Source: Fimbriiglobus sp.
GTDB taxonomy: Bacteria; Planctomycetota; Planctomycetia; Gemmatales; Gemmataceae
Direction of reading: 5' to 3'
NCBI GenBank assembly: GCA_025352235.1
Contig: JANXTU010000469.1
Location: 1 to 33,202 of the forward strand
Length of the DNA stretch: 33,202 bases
The notes beneath the pieces were generated by a model. That model did not search any database and was not told where the DNA came from. It was given only the letters and a program-made list of their open reading frames with translations. Position numbers and translations under genes: made by a program. This document shows, in pieces, positions 25,343 to 33,202 of this stretch. Position 1 is the first letter of the stretch, and each line of letters starts with the position of its first letter.

Positions 25343-27277
25343 ATGAGTACCGTACCGCAGAAACCGTCCAAGTACACCACCGATGAAATCACCGCGCTTG
25401 AGGGGCTGGAGCCGGTGCGCGTCCGTCCCGCCATGTACATCGGCGGGGTTGACGCCAAGGGGTTGCACCACCTCGTTTGGGAAATCGTCGACAACTCCAT
25501 CGACGAATACCTCAACGGTTACGCCGACAGCATCACGGTGATTTTGCACAAGTCCGGCGACGCCATCACCGTGCAGGACAACGGCCGGGGCATCCCCGTC
25601 GATACGCACCCGAAGTACAAAATCAGCGGCTTGGAACTCGTGCTGACGAAGCTGCACGCGGGCGGAAAGTTCAACAACAAAGACAGCAACTACTTCTACT
25701 CCGGCGGCCTCCACGGCGTCGGGGCGTCGGTCGTGAACGCGCTCTCGAAGAAAATGATCGCCAACGTCCGCCGCGATGGCTTTGAATACCAGATGACCTT
25801 CTCCAAAGGCATCCCGCAAACGAAGCTCGAAAAAATCGGCCCCTTCCGCGGGCACGGGACGATCATCACGTTCCACCCGGACGACACGATCTTCAAAACG
25901 ACGCGTTTCGACGCCGACACCATCCACCACCGCCTCGAAGACATCTCGTACATCCACGCCGGGTTGAACATCGCGTTCAAAAACGAGATCACCGGCGAGA
26001 CGGTCGAACTCTCGCACCCCAACGGCATCCCGGACTTCCTCGCGAAGATCGTCAAGGACGATCAAAAAGCACCCGTGACGGAAGTTGCCTTCCACGCCAA
26101 ACGCGACGGCGAAGACCGGATGGAAGTCGCGCTGCAGTGGACGCAATCGACCGAGGAAACACTGCGGTCGTACGTCAACGGCATCCGCACCCCCAACGGC
26201 GGGACGCACGAAAACGGACTGAAATCGGCCCTCCGCAAAGCCATCAACAATTACATCGAAACCCACGACGTGAAGGTGAAGGGGCTCAAAATCACGGCCG
26301 ACGACATCCGCGAAGGGGTCGTGGTGATTTTGTCCGTGTTCGTGCAGAACCCGGAGTTCGAAGGGCAAACGAAACAGCGGCTCAACAACGGCGAGACCGA
26401 GGCGAAGGTCGATAACTTCGTCCGCACCGCGCTCGAGACTTGGCTCAATTCCAACGGCTCCGCCGCGGACGCCATCGTCGGCCGCATCGTGCTGGCCGCT
26501 AAGGCGCGCGAGGCGTCCCGCGCCGCCATCGAGATCACCCGCAAGTCGGTCAGCAACACCCGGCGGCTCAGCTTGCCGGGCAAACTCGCCGACTGCAAAT
26601 CGGCCGATCTCGGCCACACCGAGTTGTTCATCGTCGAGGGGGATTCCGCCGGCGGCTCTGCGAAGCAGGGGCGCAACAACGCGACGCAAGCCGTGCTGCC
26701 CCTGCGGGGTAAGATCCTCAACGGCGAAGAACTCACGACGATCGAAGTCTTGAAAAATGCGGAACTCGCGGACCTCACGAACGCCATCGGCACCGGTGCC
26801 GGGGACCGGTTCAACTACGCCGGACTGCGTTACGGCAAGATCATCCTGCTCATGGACGCCGACGCCGACGGTTACCACATCTGCACGCTGCTGCTCGATT
26901 TCTTCTTCCGCCACATGCCCGAACTGATCCGCAAAGGGCACATCTTCATCGCCCAACCGCCACTCTACCGGCTCGACGTCGGCAAGGAGACGCACTGGGC
27001 GAAAGACGACGAGCACAAAGAAGAAATTATCCAAGGGTTGCGGGCCAACTCGAAGGTCGACATCACGCGGTTCAAAGGCCTCGGGGAAATGCCGGCACGC
27101 GTGTTGGCGCAGACGACCCTCGACGTGAAGACGCGGACGGTGTTGAAGGTCGAAATCGAATCGAACTTGGAAGCCCACGACGCCTTCCGCGACCTCATGG
27201 GCAGCGATGCCGCCCCGCGCTATCAGTTCATCATGGAGAAGGCGGATCAGACGGTCGCCGAGGATTTGGATTTGTGA
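25343..27277 (+). CDS. type IIA DNA topoisomerase subunit B (GyrB/ParE-like)
   Basis: A 644-residue ATPase and Toprim subunit, the partner of the protein at 22317. The GHKL ATPase has the catalytic Glu47 in WEIVDNS, DNGRGIP (79-85) and GLHGVGASVVNAL (122-134). The transducer includes QTKQRLNN. The Toprim domain has EGDSAGGS (Glu432), PLRGKILN and the acidic cluster DADAD at 505-509. It lacks the 170-residue insert of E. coli GyrB, as do most ParE and many GyrB proteins. Two spots differ from the usual sequence: RNNATQA where most have RNRKNQA or similar, and MDADADGYHIC where most have TDADVDGxHIR. It ends ten bases before a hairpin repeat. Confidence 0.93.
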   Translation: MSTVPQKPSKYTTDEITALEGLEPVRVRPAMYIGGVDAKGLHHLVWEIVDNSIDEYLNGYADSITVILHKSGDAITVQDNGRGIPVDTHPKYKISGLELVLTKLHAGGKFNNKDSNYFYSGGLHGVGASVVNALSKKMIANVRRDGFEYQMTFSKGIPQTKLEKIGPFRGHGTIITFHPDDTIFKTTRFDADTIHHRLEDISYIHAGLNIAFKNEITGETVELSHPNGIPDFLAKIVKDDQKAPVTEVAFHAKRDGEDRMEVALQWTQSTEETLRSYVNGIRTPNGGTHENGLKSALRKAINNYIETHDVKVKGLKITADDIREGVVVILSVFVQNPEFEGQTKQRLNNGETEAKVDNFVRTALETWLNSNGSAADAIVGRIVLAAKAREASRAAIEITRKSVSNTRRLSLPGKLADCKSADLGHTELFIVEGDSAGGSAKQGRNNATQAVLPLRGKILNGEELTTIEVLKNAELADLTNAIGTGAGDRFNYAGLRYGKIILLMDADADGYHICTLLLDFFFRHMPELIRKGHIFIAQPPLYRLDVGKETHWAKDDEHKEEIIQGLRANSKVDITRFKGLGEMPARVLAQTTLDVKTRTVLKVEIESNLEAHDAFRDLMGSDAAPRYQFIMEKADQTVAEDLDL

Positions 27278-27286
27278 GTGCCTCGG

Positions 27287-27365
27287 TGTGGCGACACGTT
27301 TCCAACGTGTCGGGAGTCAATGAAGCCGAAGCCGCGTTTCGACACGTTAAAAACGTGTCGCCACA
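27287..27365. repeat. two-hairpin inverted repeat after the topoisomerase B gene
   Basis: Perfect 15-base terminal inverted repeats (TGTGGCGACACGTTT at 27287-27301 and its complement at 27351-27365) enclose 49 bases. Each end folds on itself: CGACACGTT/AACGTGTCG with a three-base loop at 27292-27312, and again at 27340-27360. The element therefore forms either two small hairpins or one long stem. It is REP/BIME- or MITE-like. Its right part overlaps the end of the convergent membrane-protein gene by 19 bases. It may act as a two-way terminator, though there is no T-run. Confidence 0.8.
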
Positions 27366-27763
27366 ATGACGCCGTGCGCCGTCCACGCGATCGTTCGCGG
27401 CCAGTTCCACTTCACCAATCGATCGATCAACGCCGCGTCCGGCCCGGACTCCGCGAGTCGCGTGTGGATCGGTACTTGCACCAATACGGTCGAAAACCCC
27501 CAGACGCCGACGCAAATGACACCGAGCCAAGCAAACAGAGAACCCAGATCGGAGATCAAAAGTAGTAACGAAGTCGACAACTCTAGAAGCATCGGCAGGA
27601 TCACGACCCGTCCGGTGAGTGTTTGATGCCGGAGCATCGCTTCGCGGAATCGACCGGATTCGATGTCGCGGAACGACGGATAAACCAGGAGTTGGATCAG
27701 CCAAATGACGCCGACCATGGACCAAGTCGCGGCCGCGTTCGCAATCGGAATCGCGTCGGTCAT
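27347..27763 (-). CDS. small integral membrane protein of unknown function
   Basis: A 138-residue protein with about four hydrophobic segments: 12-28 (ATWSMVGVIWLIQLLVY), 50-70 (GRVVILPMLLELSTSLLLLI), 76-95 (LFAWLGVICVGVWGFSTVLV) and a weaker one at the end. The pattern YPSF, RHQTLTGR, PMLLE, QVPIHTRLA and NWPRT resembles a group of uncharacterised bacterial membrane proteins. ATG 27763 overlaps the stop of the upstream SDR gene (ATGA), so it belongs to the carotenoid unit, last in order. Its role is unknown; a link to pigment membrane placement would be speculation. Its last six codons lie within the right arm of the repeat at 27287-27365. Confidence 0.7.
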   Translation of the reverse strand: MTDAIPIANAAATWSMVGVIWLIQLLVYPSFRDIESGRFREAMLRHQTLTGRVVILPMLLELSTSLLLLISDLGSLFAWLGVICVGVWGFSTVLVQVPIHTRLAESGPDAALIDRLVKWNWPRTIAWTAHGVIVATRF

Positions 27764-28524
27764 CCCTTCGCCTTCACCGTCGAGAGCCCGCCGTCGATCC
27801 CGATGATCTGCCCCGTCACCCACGTCGTCGCGGGGTCGAGCAACCAGCAGATGGCCGCGGCCACATCGTCCGGCTCGCCGATGCGGCCGAGAGGGTGCAT
27901 CACCGTCGAGGCCTTCAACGCCATCTCGCTGCCCGTGATTTTTGCGGCCAGCGGCGTCCGCACCAAGCCCGGCGCCACGGCGTTCACGCGGATATTTTTG
28001 GAAGCGTACGTCGCCGCGGCGGAAATCACGAGACCGTTCACGGCCCCTTTCGCGGTGGCGATGGCTTCGTGGTTCATCAAGCCGATCCGCGCGGCGACTG
28101 TGGAAGCCAGTACGATCGATCCGCCGGTGGCCATCAGCGCCTTCGCCGCAGCACGGACGGTGTAAAATGCGGAGTAGGTATTCAACTGCAAGGTCTGTTC
28201 GAACTCGGCGTCGCTCGTGAGGTGCGCGGGTTTCAGCAGAATAGACCCGACGAGATTGGTCGCCCCGGCGAGCGGGCCGAATGCCGCGGTCGCCGCGGTG
28301 AATGCCAAGTCGATGTCGGCGGACTTGGTCGCATCGGCCGTGTGCGTGACGTATTCGCCGTTTGGGCTCGTTGCTTTCAATTCCTCCGCCAGCGCTTCGA
28401 GCTTCGCGGCGGTTTGCCCCACCAAAAATAGGCGGGCACCTTTAGCACTGAGCATCCGACAGACAGCCGAGCCTATGCCACCGGCGGCGCCGATGACGAC
28501 ATAGGCGGGGAGAGTGGGATTCAT
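27760..28524 (-). CDS. short-chain dehydrogenase/reductase-like protein lacking the catalytic Tyr
   Basis: A 254-residue Rossmann-fold protein. The cofactor motif GAAGGIG is at 12-18, Asn115 is in LQLNTYS, Ser141 is in VLASTVA, and Lys159 precedes GAVNG. The C-terminal part (RVNAVAPGLVRTPLA, GRIGEPDDVAAAICWLLD, GQIIGIDGG) is typical of classical SDRs. In the YxxxK motif the Tyr is replaced by Ile155 (HEAIATAKG), so ordinary proton-relay chemistry is not expected. I recall relatives with the same NHEAI-AAK pattern, so this may be a subfamily trait and not decay. ATG 28524 begins the fold. Eight bases separate it from the glycosyltransferase stop; it overlaps the next gene by four bases. Confidence 0.85.
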   Translation of the reverse strand: MNPTLPAYVVIGAAGGIGSAVCRMLSAKGARLFLVGQTAAKLEALAEELKATSPNGEYVTHTADATKSADIDLAFTAATAAFGPLAGATNLVGSILLKPAHLTSDAEFEQTLQLNTYSAFYTVRAAAKALMATGGSIVLASTVAARIGLMNHEAIATAKGAVNGLVISAAATYASKNIRVNAVAPGLVRTPLAAKITGSEMALKASTVMHPLGRIGEPDDVAAAICWLLDPATTWVTGQIIGIDGGLSTVKAKG

Positions 28525-28532
28525 TGTTGTTC

Positions 28533-29684
28533 TCACGAAATGTGTTGTACCGATGTTAGCGTCGGTGGGGTTCGCCCTTTCCACCCGACGGGCCGGCCGA
28601 GCCAAACGCGGAGCGTCGCGTACCACTGGATCGCCAATAGAGCGAGTATGGAAAGCGGGTGAAATACGACCCCGATCCACGATTGTTCAAACCGCACCGC
28701 CGCGTGGATTCGCGGGGCGAGTGAGCAACCGACCGAGGCGACGAGCACGGTCGAAAAATAGGGGGTGAGCGGATTCACGAAAGGCAGTAGCGCGAAGGGT
28801 AACAGGTGCCCCAGCGTCAGCAGGATCGTCCAAATCCAAATGAAGCCGGGTGCCCCGAGTCCCTCGCGGGCGTTCTTGGCAAAGCCATTCCACACTTGGT
28901 TGGTGCTCAGGTACATCCGGCAGGTCGCATCCTCCCGCGCGTCGCACAGATCGGTTTTCAATCCGTACTGACGGTAGGCGCGGGGCAACTTCACCCCGTC
29001 GTGCAGGCTCGCCCGCACCATCGGGTGGCCGTGCCCACCGACTTGCCGGTAAGCTTCGGCCGTCGTCAAGAACCACTGTCCGCAGCCGGCCCCGAGCCCA
29101 ACTTGCAGGCTCTGGCGCATCCGATTCAAGGGCAAGTAACAGAGCAGCAACCAGTGGATCAGAGGGACAGTCAATTTCTCGCCGAGGGTGCCGGTTTCCT
29201 GACGCGGAAACCCGCTGACCAGGCTCGCACCGGAGGTCCGCAGGAAGCCGACCATGCGTTTGAGAGCGACTGGCCCTAGCCGGACGTCGGCATCGAGGAA
29301 AGTGATGACTTCGTACTTCGCCAATAGCGAAAGCTGGTAGCACGCGTGTTGCTTCCCACACCAATCGCTCGGAAGCGGCGGTGCCGTAGCGAGTCGCACG
29401 CGGCGATCCTTCGCCGCGTACTCGGCCACAATCGCGGCGGTCCGATCCGTGGAACTGTCGTCGAGGACGATGACTTCGAGTTCGACGCCTTCGTTCGCCA
29501 GTACCGCTTCGAGGGCTGCGGCAATCCCGGCTTCCTCATTCCGCGCCGGGATCAACACCGAGACACGTTCGGGCGTGGCGCTCGAGATCGCCTCCGGTTT
29601 GCGGAACAACTTCCCGTTGCGGAAGTAGAGCAAGCAGGGAAGCCCAGAGAAGAACAGGGCGAACAGAGCGAGCGCGAGGATCAC
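28533..29684 (-). CDS. CrtQ-like family 2 glycosyltransferase
   Basis: A 383-residue membrane-bound glycosyltransferase. An N-terminal helix (ILALALFALFFSGLPCLLY) precedes a GT-A domain: VLIPARNEE at 43-51, Asp75-Asp76 in VLDDSSTD and DAD at 131-133. Segments W-GKQHACYQ and the C-terminal WKGR are shared with staphylococcal CrtQ, which glucosylates 4,4'-diaponeurosporenoate. Two or three more helices lie near the end (about 290-370). GTG 29684 overlaps the acyltransferase stop (GTGA) and has GGGGA upstream; TTG 29732 in the same frame is less likely. With the neighbouring desaturases it should add sugar to a carotenoid acid or alcohol. The exact acceptor is inference. Confidence 0.83.
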   Translation of the reverse strand: MILALALFALFFSGLPCLLYFRNGKLFRKPEAISSATPERVSVLIPARNEEAGIAAALEAVLANEGVELEVIVLDDSSTDRTAAIVAEYAAKDRRVRLATAPPLPSDWCGKQHACYQLSLLAKYEVITFLDADVRLGPVALKRMVGFLRTSGASLVSGFPRQETGTLGEKLTVPLIHWLLLCYLPLNRMRQSLQVGLGAGCGQWFLTTAEAYRQVGGHGHPMVRASLHDGVKLPRAYRQYGLKTDLCDAREDATCRMYLSTNQVWNGFAKNAREGLGAPGFIWIWTILLTLGHLLPFALLPFVNPLTPYFSTVLVASVGCSLAPRIHAAVRFEQSWIGVVFHPLSILALLAIQWYATLRVWLGRPVGWKGRTPPTLTSVQHIS

Positions 29685-30466
29685 AACGCATCCCCGGTGT
29701 GTGCCGGGCGGAAGCGGCGGAAGCGGAGCCAACAGGCCAAGCGCCGAAAGAAATCGTACCCACCGCCGACGCCGGATTTGCCCGCGAGGAGGACCGCGAA
29801 CTTCGATGGGTCACGCGCTTGGGTATCGAGGTTCAAGGCGTCGAGGTTCTCGGTCAGGATCGTTTCGAGTTTCGCCGTCCACTCCTTGCCCGTGAGTTGA
29901 CGAGTCGGATCGATGGCGATCGGTTCGGCGATCCGCAGCAGCGCCTCGGGCGTTCGCTCCGTCCAAAAGCTATACTCGATGGCGAGGCAGACGACCCATC
30001 CCCGCTTCATTTTGGCAGCCAGATGGCCGACACCGCTTTTCAAATTCAACGGCCGGTTGCGGACATCGGAGAATTCGCCCTGTGCCGTGATCCAGATCGC
30101 CCGCTTCGACTCGGCGAGAATCGCTTCGCCGGTCCGCAAGAACTCCGCGGCGCTACGCAGCGAGTTCGGATCGAGACCGAAAAACCCGAGCCGGCCGAAG
30201 ATGGGATATCGCTTCAGCATCGCGGAATGAATGGGGGCAAAGCTGCGATAGCCCTTCAGTGAGAGGACCAGTGGCATACCGACCATCGGGTCCCACCACG
30301 ACGGGTGATTCGCGACGACAAGGATCGGTTCTCCGTCCGTCGGCAAAGCGCTGCCGTTTTTGGAGAGTCGCACAGCATGAAAATGACGACGGACGTACCG
30401 CAGTACATACCGGCTAAAGCCGTCGAACAACCAACCGACTCGCTTCGGCAATTCGGTGTCGTTCAC
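29681..30466 (-). CDS. PlsC-like acyltransferase of the carotenoid cluster
   Basis: A 261-residue lysophospholipid-acyltransferase-type protein. The catalytic HX4D motif is NHPSWWD (His54, Asp59). FFGLDPNS (96-103) is the second block and QGEFSDVR (129-136) stands in place of the usual EGTR block. GTG 30466 overlaps the desaturase stop by four bases (GTGA), which fixes the start; the frame upstream to 30967 is not protein-like. In staphyloxanthin synthesis an acyltransferase esterifies the sugar on the carotenoid; CrtO there is a different family, so this would be an analogous enzyme. An ordinary phospholipid role is the alternative. Confidence 0.82.
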   Translation of the reverse strand: MNDTELPKRVGWLFDGFSRYVLRYVRRHFHAVRLSKNGSALPTDGEPILVVANHPSWWDPMVGMPLVLSLKGYRSFAPIHSAMLKRYPIFGRLGFFGLDPNSLRSAAEFLRTGEAILAESKRAIWITAQGEFSDVRNRPLNLKSGVGHLAAKMKRGWVVCLAIEYSFWTERTPEALLRIAEPIAIDPTRQLTGKEWTAKLETILTENLDALNLDTQARDPSKFAVLLAGKSGVGGGYDFFRRLACWLRFRRFRPAHTGDAL

Positions 30467-32064
30467 GCCGGCATCTCGGCCCAGTGCGACGTCGGCTTGC
30501 CGGCGAACTCGGTCGCCCGGGGCCGAACCTTTTGCGCCACCGCGTCTCGGTCGAGCGTATCGGCAGCGATCCAGCCAGACATTAACACCATCGGCATGCC
30601 GGGACCGGGGTGGGCGGCGCCGCCCGCGAAATAGAGGCCCTTGATGTCCGGCGAGCGGTTCGCCGGTTTGAACGCACCAAGCCATTTGCCGTGGGACGCG
30701 AGGCCGTAGATCGCCCCGTCGAGCACGCGGTAGCGGTCGTGGATGTCCTGCGGAGTCAAGTGGGATTCGTACGTGATCCGCTCTTCGATGTCCGGCATCG
30801 CCCCGGTCGTCTTCAGCTTGTTCAAGATCACCCGGCGATAGTCGGGGAGCATGTTCGACCAGTCGTGATGCGGCCGCAGATACGGCGTGTGAACCAGCAC
30901 GTACAGAGCATCTCCGCCGGTAGGGGCGGTGCCCGGTTCGGTACGAGTCGTGGAAGCGATGTAGCAAGTCGGATCGGGGGCCGGTTCACCCTTGTGATAA
31001 ATGGCGTCGAATTCTTCTTCGGGATCGCGGCTGAACACGAAGTTATGGTGAAGCAGATGGTCGTAGGCTTTCTTCAACCCGAGGTAGAGCACGACGCCGG
31101 AGCAGGCCGGCTCGTACTTCCGCCGAGCTTCGAACTTTTTCTCGGCCTTGCCCGCGTGACCGTTCAGCAATTCGCGGTGAGTTCGCACGCTATCGGCGTT
31201 CGACACGACCCCGGCGACTTTGATGATCTCGCCCGATTCGGTTTCGACTGACACCGCGGTGTCACCGGCGGCGTTCGTGTGGATGTGCTTGATCCCGCAT
31301 TCGGTGCGGAACTCGACGCCAAGTTCGGTGCCCAACTTCACGAGGGCCTCCGGCACGGCCCGCGTGCCACCCATCGGGTACCAGATTCCCTCGGCCGTCT
31401 GCATGTGGGCGATGCCGCAAAGAACCGCGGGCGAGGCATCCGGCGACGAACCGACGTACTGCGTGAAGTGGTCGATCATCTGGGCGACGCGGGCGTCGGG
31501 GACGTACTTTCGCACCGTCCCGGCGACGGAACGTCCCATCCGCATACTCATCACATCGGATAAGATCCGCGGTTTGAACCCGGCTTTGAAATCGATCATG
31601 TCGCCGATGCCGCCGATCGACTTCCAAAAGAAGTAGTTGTCGCTGATGGTGTGCAACCGATCCGAAAGCCCGAGGAATTGCCGGTAACCGTCCCCGTTGC
31701 CGGGGGCAAATGATTCGAGCTTGGCCGCCATGGCATCGACGTTTTCGACGAGGTCGAGGACATTCCCGTCGCCGAAGAAACATCGCCACTGCGGGTCGAG
31801 CCGCACGAGTGTGAGGTAGTCTTGGATCCGTTTGCCCGCTTCCGTGAAGACTTGTTTCAACACCGACGGAATCGTCAGGATCGTCGGTCCCATGTCGAAG
31901 CGGAACCCGGCTTCATTTAATTGCGCCGCTTTGCCCCCGAGCCAGGGGGACTTCTCGAAGAGCACGACTTCGTAGCCACGCGCGGCAAGAGTACATGCCG
32001 AGGCCAAGCCGCCGAGGCCGCCACCGATGATTGCGATTCTAGAAGAACTCACAGCAACCCTCAC
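30463..32064 (-). CDS. carotenoid desaturase/oxygenase, CrtI/CrtN family
   Basis: A 533-residue FAD-dependent enzyme that desaturates or oxidises a carotenoid backbone at the membrane. The FAD-binding fold opens with IAIIGGGLGGLASA (10-23), then FEKSPWLGGKA and GFRFDMGPTILTIP. The C-terminal FAD signature is GLYFAGGAAHPGPGMP. Length fits CrtI/CrtN/CrtP. Two GTG codons compete as start (32064 and 32052); the second has AGGG upstream. It is one of two such genes in the cluster; by analogy with C30 pathways one should act as a CrtN-type desaturase and the other as a CrtP/CrtNb-type terminal oxidase, but I cannot assign which. Its stop overlaps the acyltransferase start. Confidence 0.9.
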   Translation of the reverse strand: MRVAVSSSRIAIIGGGLGGLASACTLAARGYEVVLFEKSPWLGGKAAQLNEAGFRFDMGPTILTIPSVLKQVFTEAGKRIQDYLTLVRLDPQWRCFFGDGNVLDLVENVDAMAAKLESFAPGNGDGYRQFLGLSDRLHTISDNYFFWKSIGGIGDMIDFKAGFKPRILSDVMSMRMGRSVAGTVRKYVPDARVAQMIDHFTQYVGSSPDASPAVLCGIAHMQTAEGIWYPMGGTRAVPEALVKLGTELGVEFRTECGIKHIHTNAAGDTAVSVETESGEIIKVAGVVSNADSVRTHRELLNGHAGKAEKKFEARRKYEPACSGVVLYLGLKKAYDHLLHHNFVFSRDPEEEFDAIYHKGEPAPDPTCYIASTTRTEPGTAPTGGDALYVLVHTPYLRPHHDWSNMLPDYRRVILNKLKTTGAMPDIEERITYESHLTPQDIHDRYRVLDGAIYGLASHGKWLGAFKPANRSPDIKGLYFAGGAAHPGPGMPMVLMSGWIAADTLDRDAVAQKVRPRATEFAGKPTSHWAEMPA

Positions 32065-32080
32065 TATCGATAAAACAAGT

Positions 32081-33202
32081 TCAACCTACGGCAACAGCCG
32101 ACTGTACCGCCACTTCCGCATCCAACCAAGCGACATCCCGGCCGAAGTCTTGCAACAGCAACCGGGAGGTGATCCTCGCCGATTCGTAAATGACCGGCAA
32201 ACCGCTACCGGGATGCGTGCCGCCACCGACGAGGTAGACGCCGTCCAAATCTTCGAAGCGGTTCCGCGGCCGCAGGTGCAGCATTTGCCCGAGATTGTGG
32301 GCGAGGTTGAAGGTCGCTCCTTTGTAGACCTCGTGGTCGAACTCCCAGTTTGCCGGCGTCAGGATTTTTTCGTAGCGGATGCGCTTTTCGATGTCGCCCA
32401 TCCCCAGTTTGGCCATCTGGCGGATCACGGAGTTGCGATATTTCTGTTTCTGCTCCGCCCAATTCACGTTCGAATTTTGATGCGCGACCGGCACGAGGCA
32501 GTAAATGGTACTCATGCCGCGCGGCGCCAACGACGGATCGGTCGGCGTCGCATTTTGAATATAGAACGAAGCGTCTTCGGTCAGGCGGTGGTGCTTCTCG
32601 ATATCGTCGAGATTGCCGAGGTAATTCTCGGACGTGTAGATCGAGTGGTGCGGCAGATGGTCGTACACCCCGTCGATGCCGAGGTAGAGCATGAACGTCG
32701 AACACGAGTATTTCTTCTTCGCCAGTTTTTCATCGGTCCAGCGGCGGCGCAGGCGATTCGGCACGAGTTTCGTCATCGTGTTGGCGAAGTCGGAATTCAA
32801 AACGAGCGCATCGGCCCGGTGCTCGCCCGACTCGGTGCGGACACCGACGGCTTTGCGACCCTCGAACAGGATCTCTTCGACGCTTTCGTTCAACTCGATT
32901 TCGACGCCGAGTTCCTCCGCGATGCGGGCCATGCCCTCGGACACGGCCGCGCAGCCTCCGTACGGGTGCCAGACGCCGAAGTCGTATTCGAGGTAACTCA
33001 GGATGCTGAATAAACTCGGGCAGTTGAACGGCGACATGCCGAGGTACTTGGCTTGGAAACTGAAAGCCAGCCGCGTGCGCGGATCTCGGAAATAGCGGCG
33101 GAGCTCGCCATCGACGGAAGCCCATGGGCGCAGCATCGGGAGCATTTTGATCAGCTCCCAACTCAGCAGATCCTTCCAGCCGAGGAACGGGCTTTCGAGC
33201 AC
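32081..33202 (-). CDS. second CrtI/CrtN-family desaturase, N-terminus outside window
   Basis: The 373 C-terminal residues of a phytoene-desaturase-type FAD enzyme; the dinucleotide-binding N-terminus (roughly 120 residues) lies beyond the right edge. The visible part includes the substrate domain, VWHPYGGCAAVSEGMARIAEELGVEI and the C-terminal FAD motif GVYLVGGGTHPGSGLPVIYESARI. It is clearly related to the protein encoded at 30463-32064 but well diverged (for instance TFMLYLGIDGVYDHLPHHS against VVLYLGLKKAYDHLLHHN), so the two probably do different oxidation steps. It lies 16 bases upstream of the first desaturase in transcription order. Confidence 0.9.
   Translation of the reverse strand: MLESPFLGWKDLLSWELIKMLPMLRPWASVDGELRRYFRDPRTRLAFSFQAKYLGMSPFNCPSLFSILSYLEYDFGVWHPYGGCAAVSEGMARIAEELGVEIELNESVEEILFEGRKAVGVRTESGEHRADALVLNSDFANTMTKLVPNRLRRRWTDEKLAKKKYSCSTFMLYLGIDGVYDHLPHHSIYTSENYLGNLDDIEKHHRLTEDASFYIQNATPTDPSLAPRGMSTIYCLVPVAHQNSNVNWAEQKQKYRNSVIRQMAKLGMGDIEKRIRYEKILTPANWEFDHEVYKGATFNLAHNLGQMLHLRPRNRFEDLDGVYLVGGGTHPGSGLPVIYESARITSRLLLQDFGRDVAWLDAEVAVQSAVAVG

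Noticed and set aside
25211-27178. 655-codon minus-strand frame opposite the topoisomerase B gene
   Set aside because: Antisense to a conserved gene; no motif.
28060-28062. SDR as a pseudogene
   Set aside because: The frame is intact, other motifs are kept and the gene is coupled to its neighbours; a subfamily feature is more likely.
1-33202. insertion sequences, prophage, tRNA or rRNA genes
   Set aside because: No transposase, integrase, phage structural gene, cloverleaf or rRNA stretch was recognised on either strand.

Overview
This window looks like chromosomal DNA from a planctomycete, most likely of the Gemmata type. The evidence is indirect: high GC, mostly single genes or short runs on both strands, a C30-type carotenoid gene cluster, ThiD2-ThiE thiamine fusion chemistry, a small secreted Cys-rich LFxR(L/I)xxKF protein, and secreted c-type cytochrome and TolC genes. 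There is no rRNA, tRNA or 16S anchor, so the lineage is an inference. I see no transposase, integrase, prophage or CRISPR array.

Layout. 1-472: non-coding, with a nested inverted repeat. 473-3723: an aldehyde dehydrogenase converging on recJ. 3936-5734: a secreted Cys-rich protein, an XRE-type regulator and a zinc-ribbon protein. 5764-10503: a very long gltB with no gltD next to it. 10504-10963: a divergent intergenic region carrying five 20-bp tandem repeats inside an 11-bp inverted repeat. 10964-11278: two tiny related membrane proteins, the second apparently starting at AUU. 11285-13927: an HtrA-type protease, a DksA/TraR zinc-finger protein and a DJ-1/PfpI protein. 13970-17202: yidC and a calcineurin-like phosphoesterase. 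17357-20548: a secreted CxxCH protein, a PhnD-like binding protein and a TolC-like protein, all on the minus strand. 20751-22250: a three-domain ClpN-like/ThiD2/ThiE protein. 22317-27277: a type IIA topoisomerase A subunit, a JAMM/DUF4329-like protein, a small PepSY/NTF2-immunity-like protein and the topoisomerase B subunit, all on the plus strand. 27287-27365: a two-hairpin repeat. 27347-33202: a tightly coupled minus-strand carotenoid cluster (two CrtI/CrtN-type desaturases, acyltransferase, CrtQ-like glycosyltransferase, SDR, small membrane protein) that runs off the right edge.

How the genes work together. The clearest functional unit is the carotenoid cluster. Several of its genes overlap by four bases (GTGA or ATGA), and its content fits desaturation/oxidation of a squalene-derived backbone followed by glycosylation and acylation. 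The second unit is the topoisomerase operon, where a GTGA overlap couples the A subunit to a JAMM-like gene, followed by a small immunity-like gene and then the B subunit.

The best candidates for something not well described are: the JAMM-like/immunity-like pair embedded between the topoisomerase subunits; the ClpN-like-ThiD2-ThiE fusion; the 20-bp repeat array between gltB and the tiny membrane genes; and the nested repeat at 116-288, in which two copies of one frame hold different hairpins.
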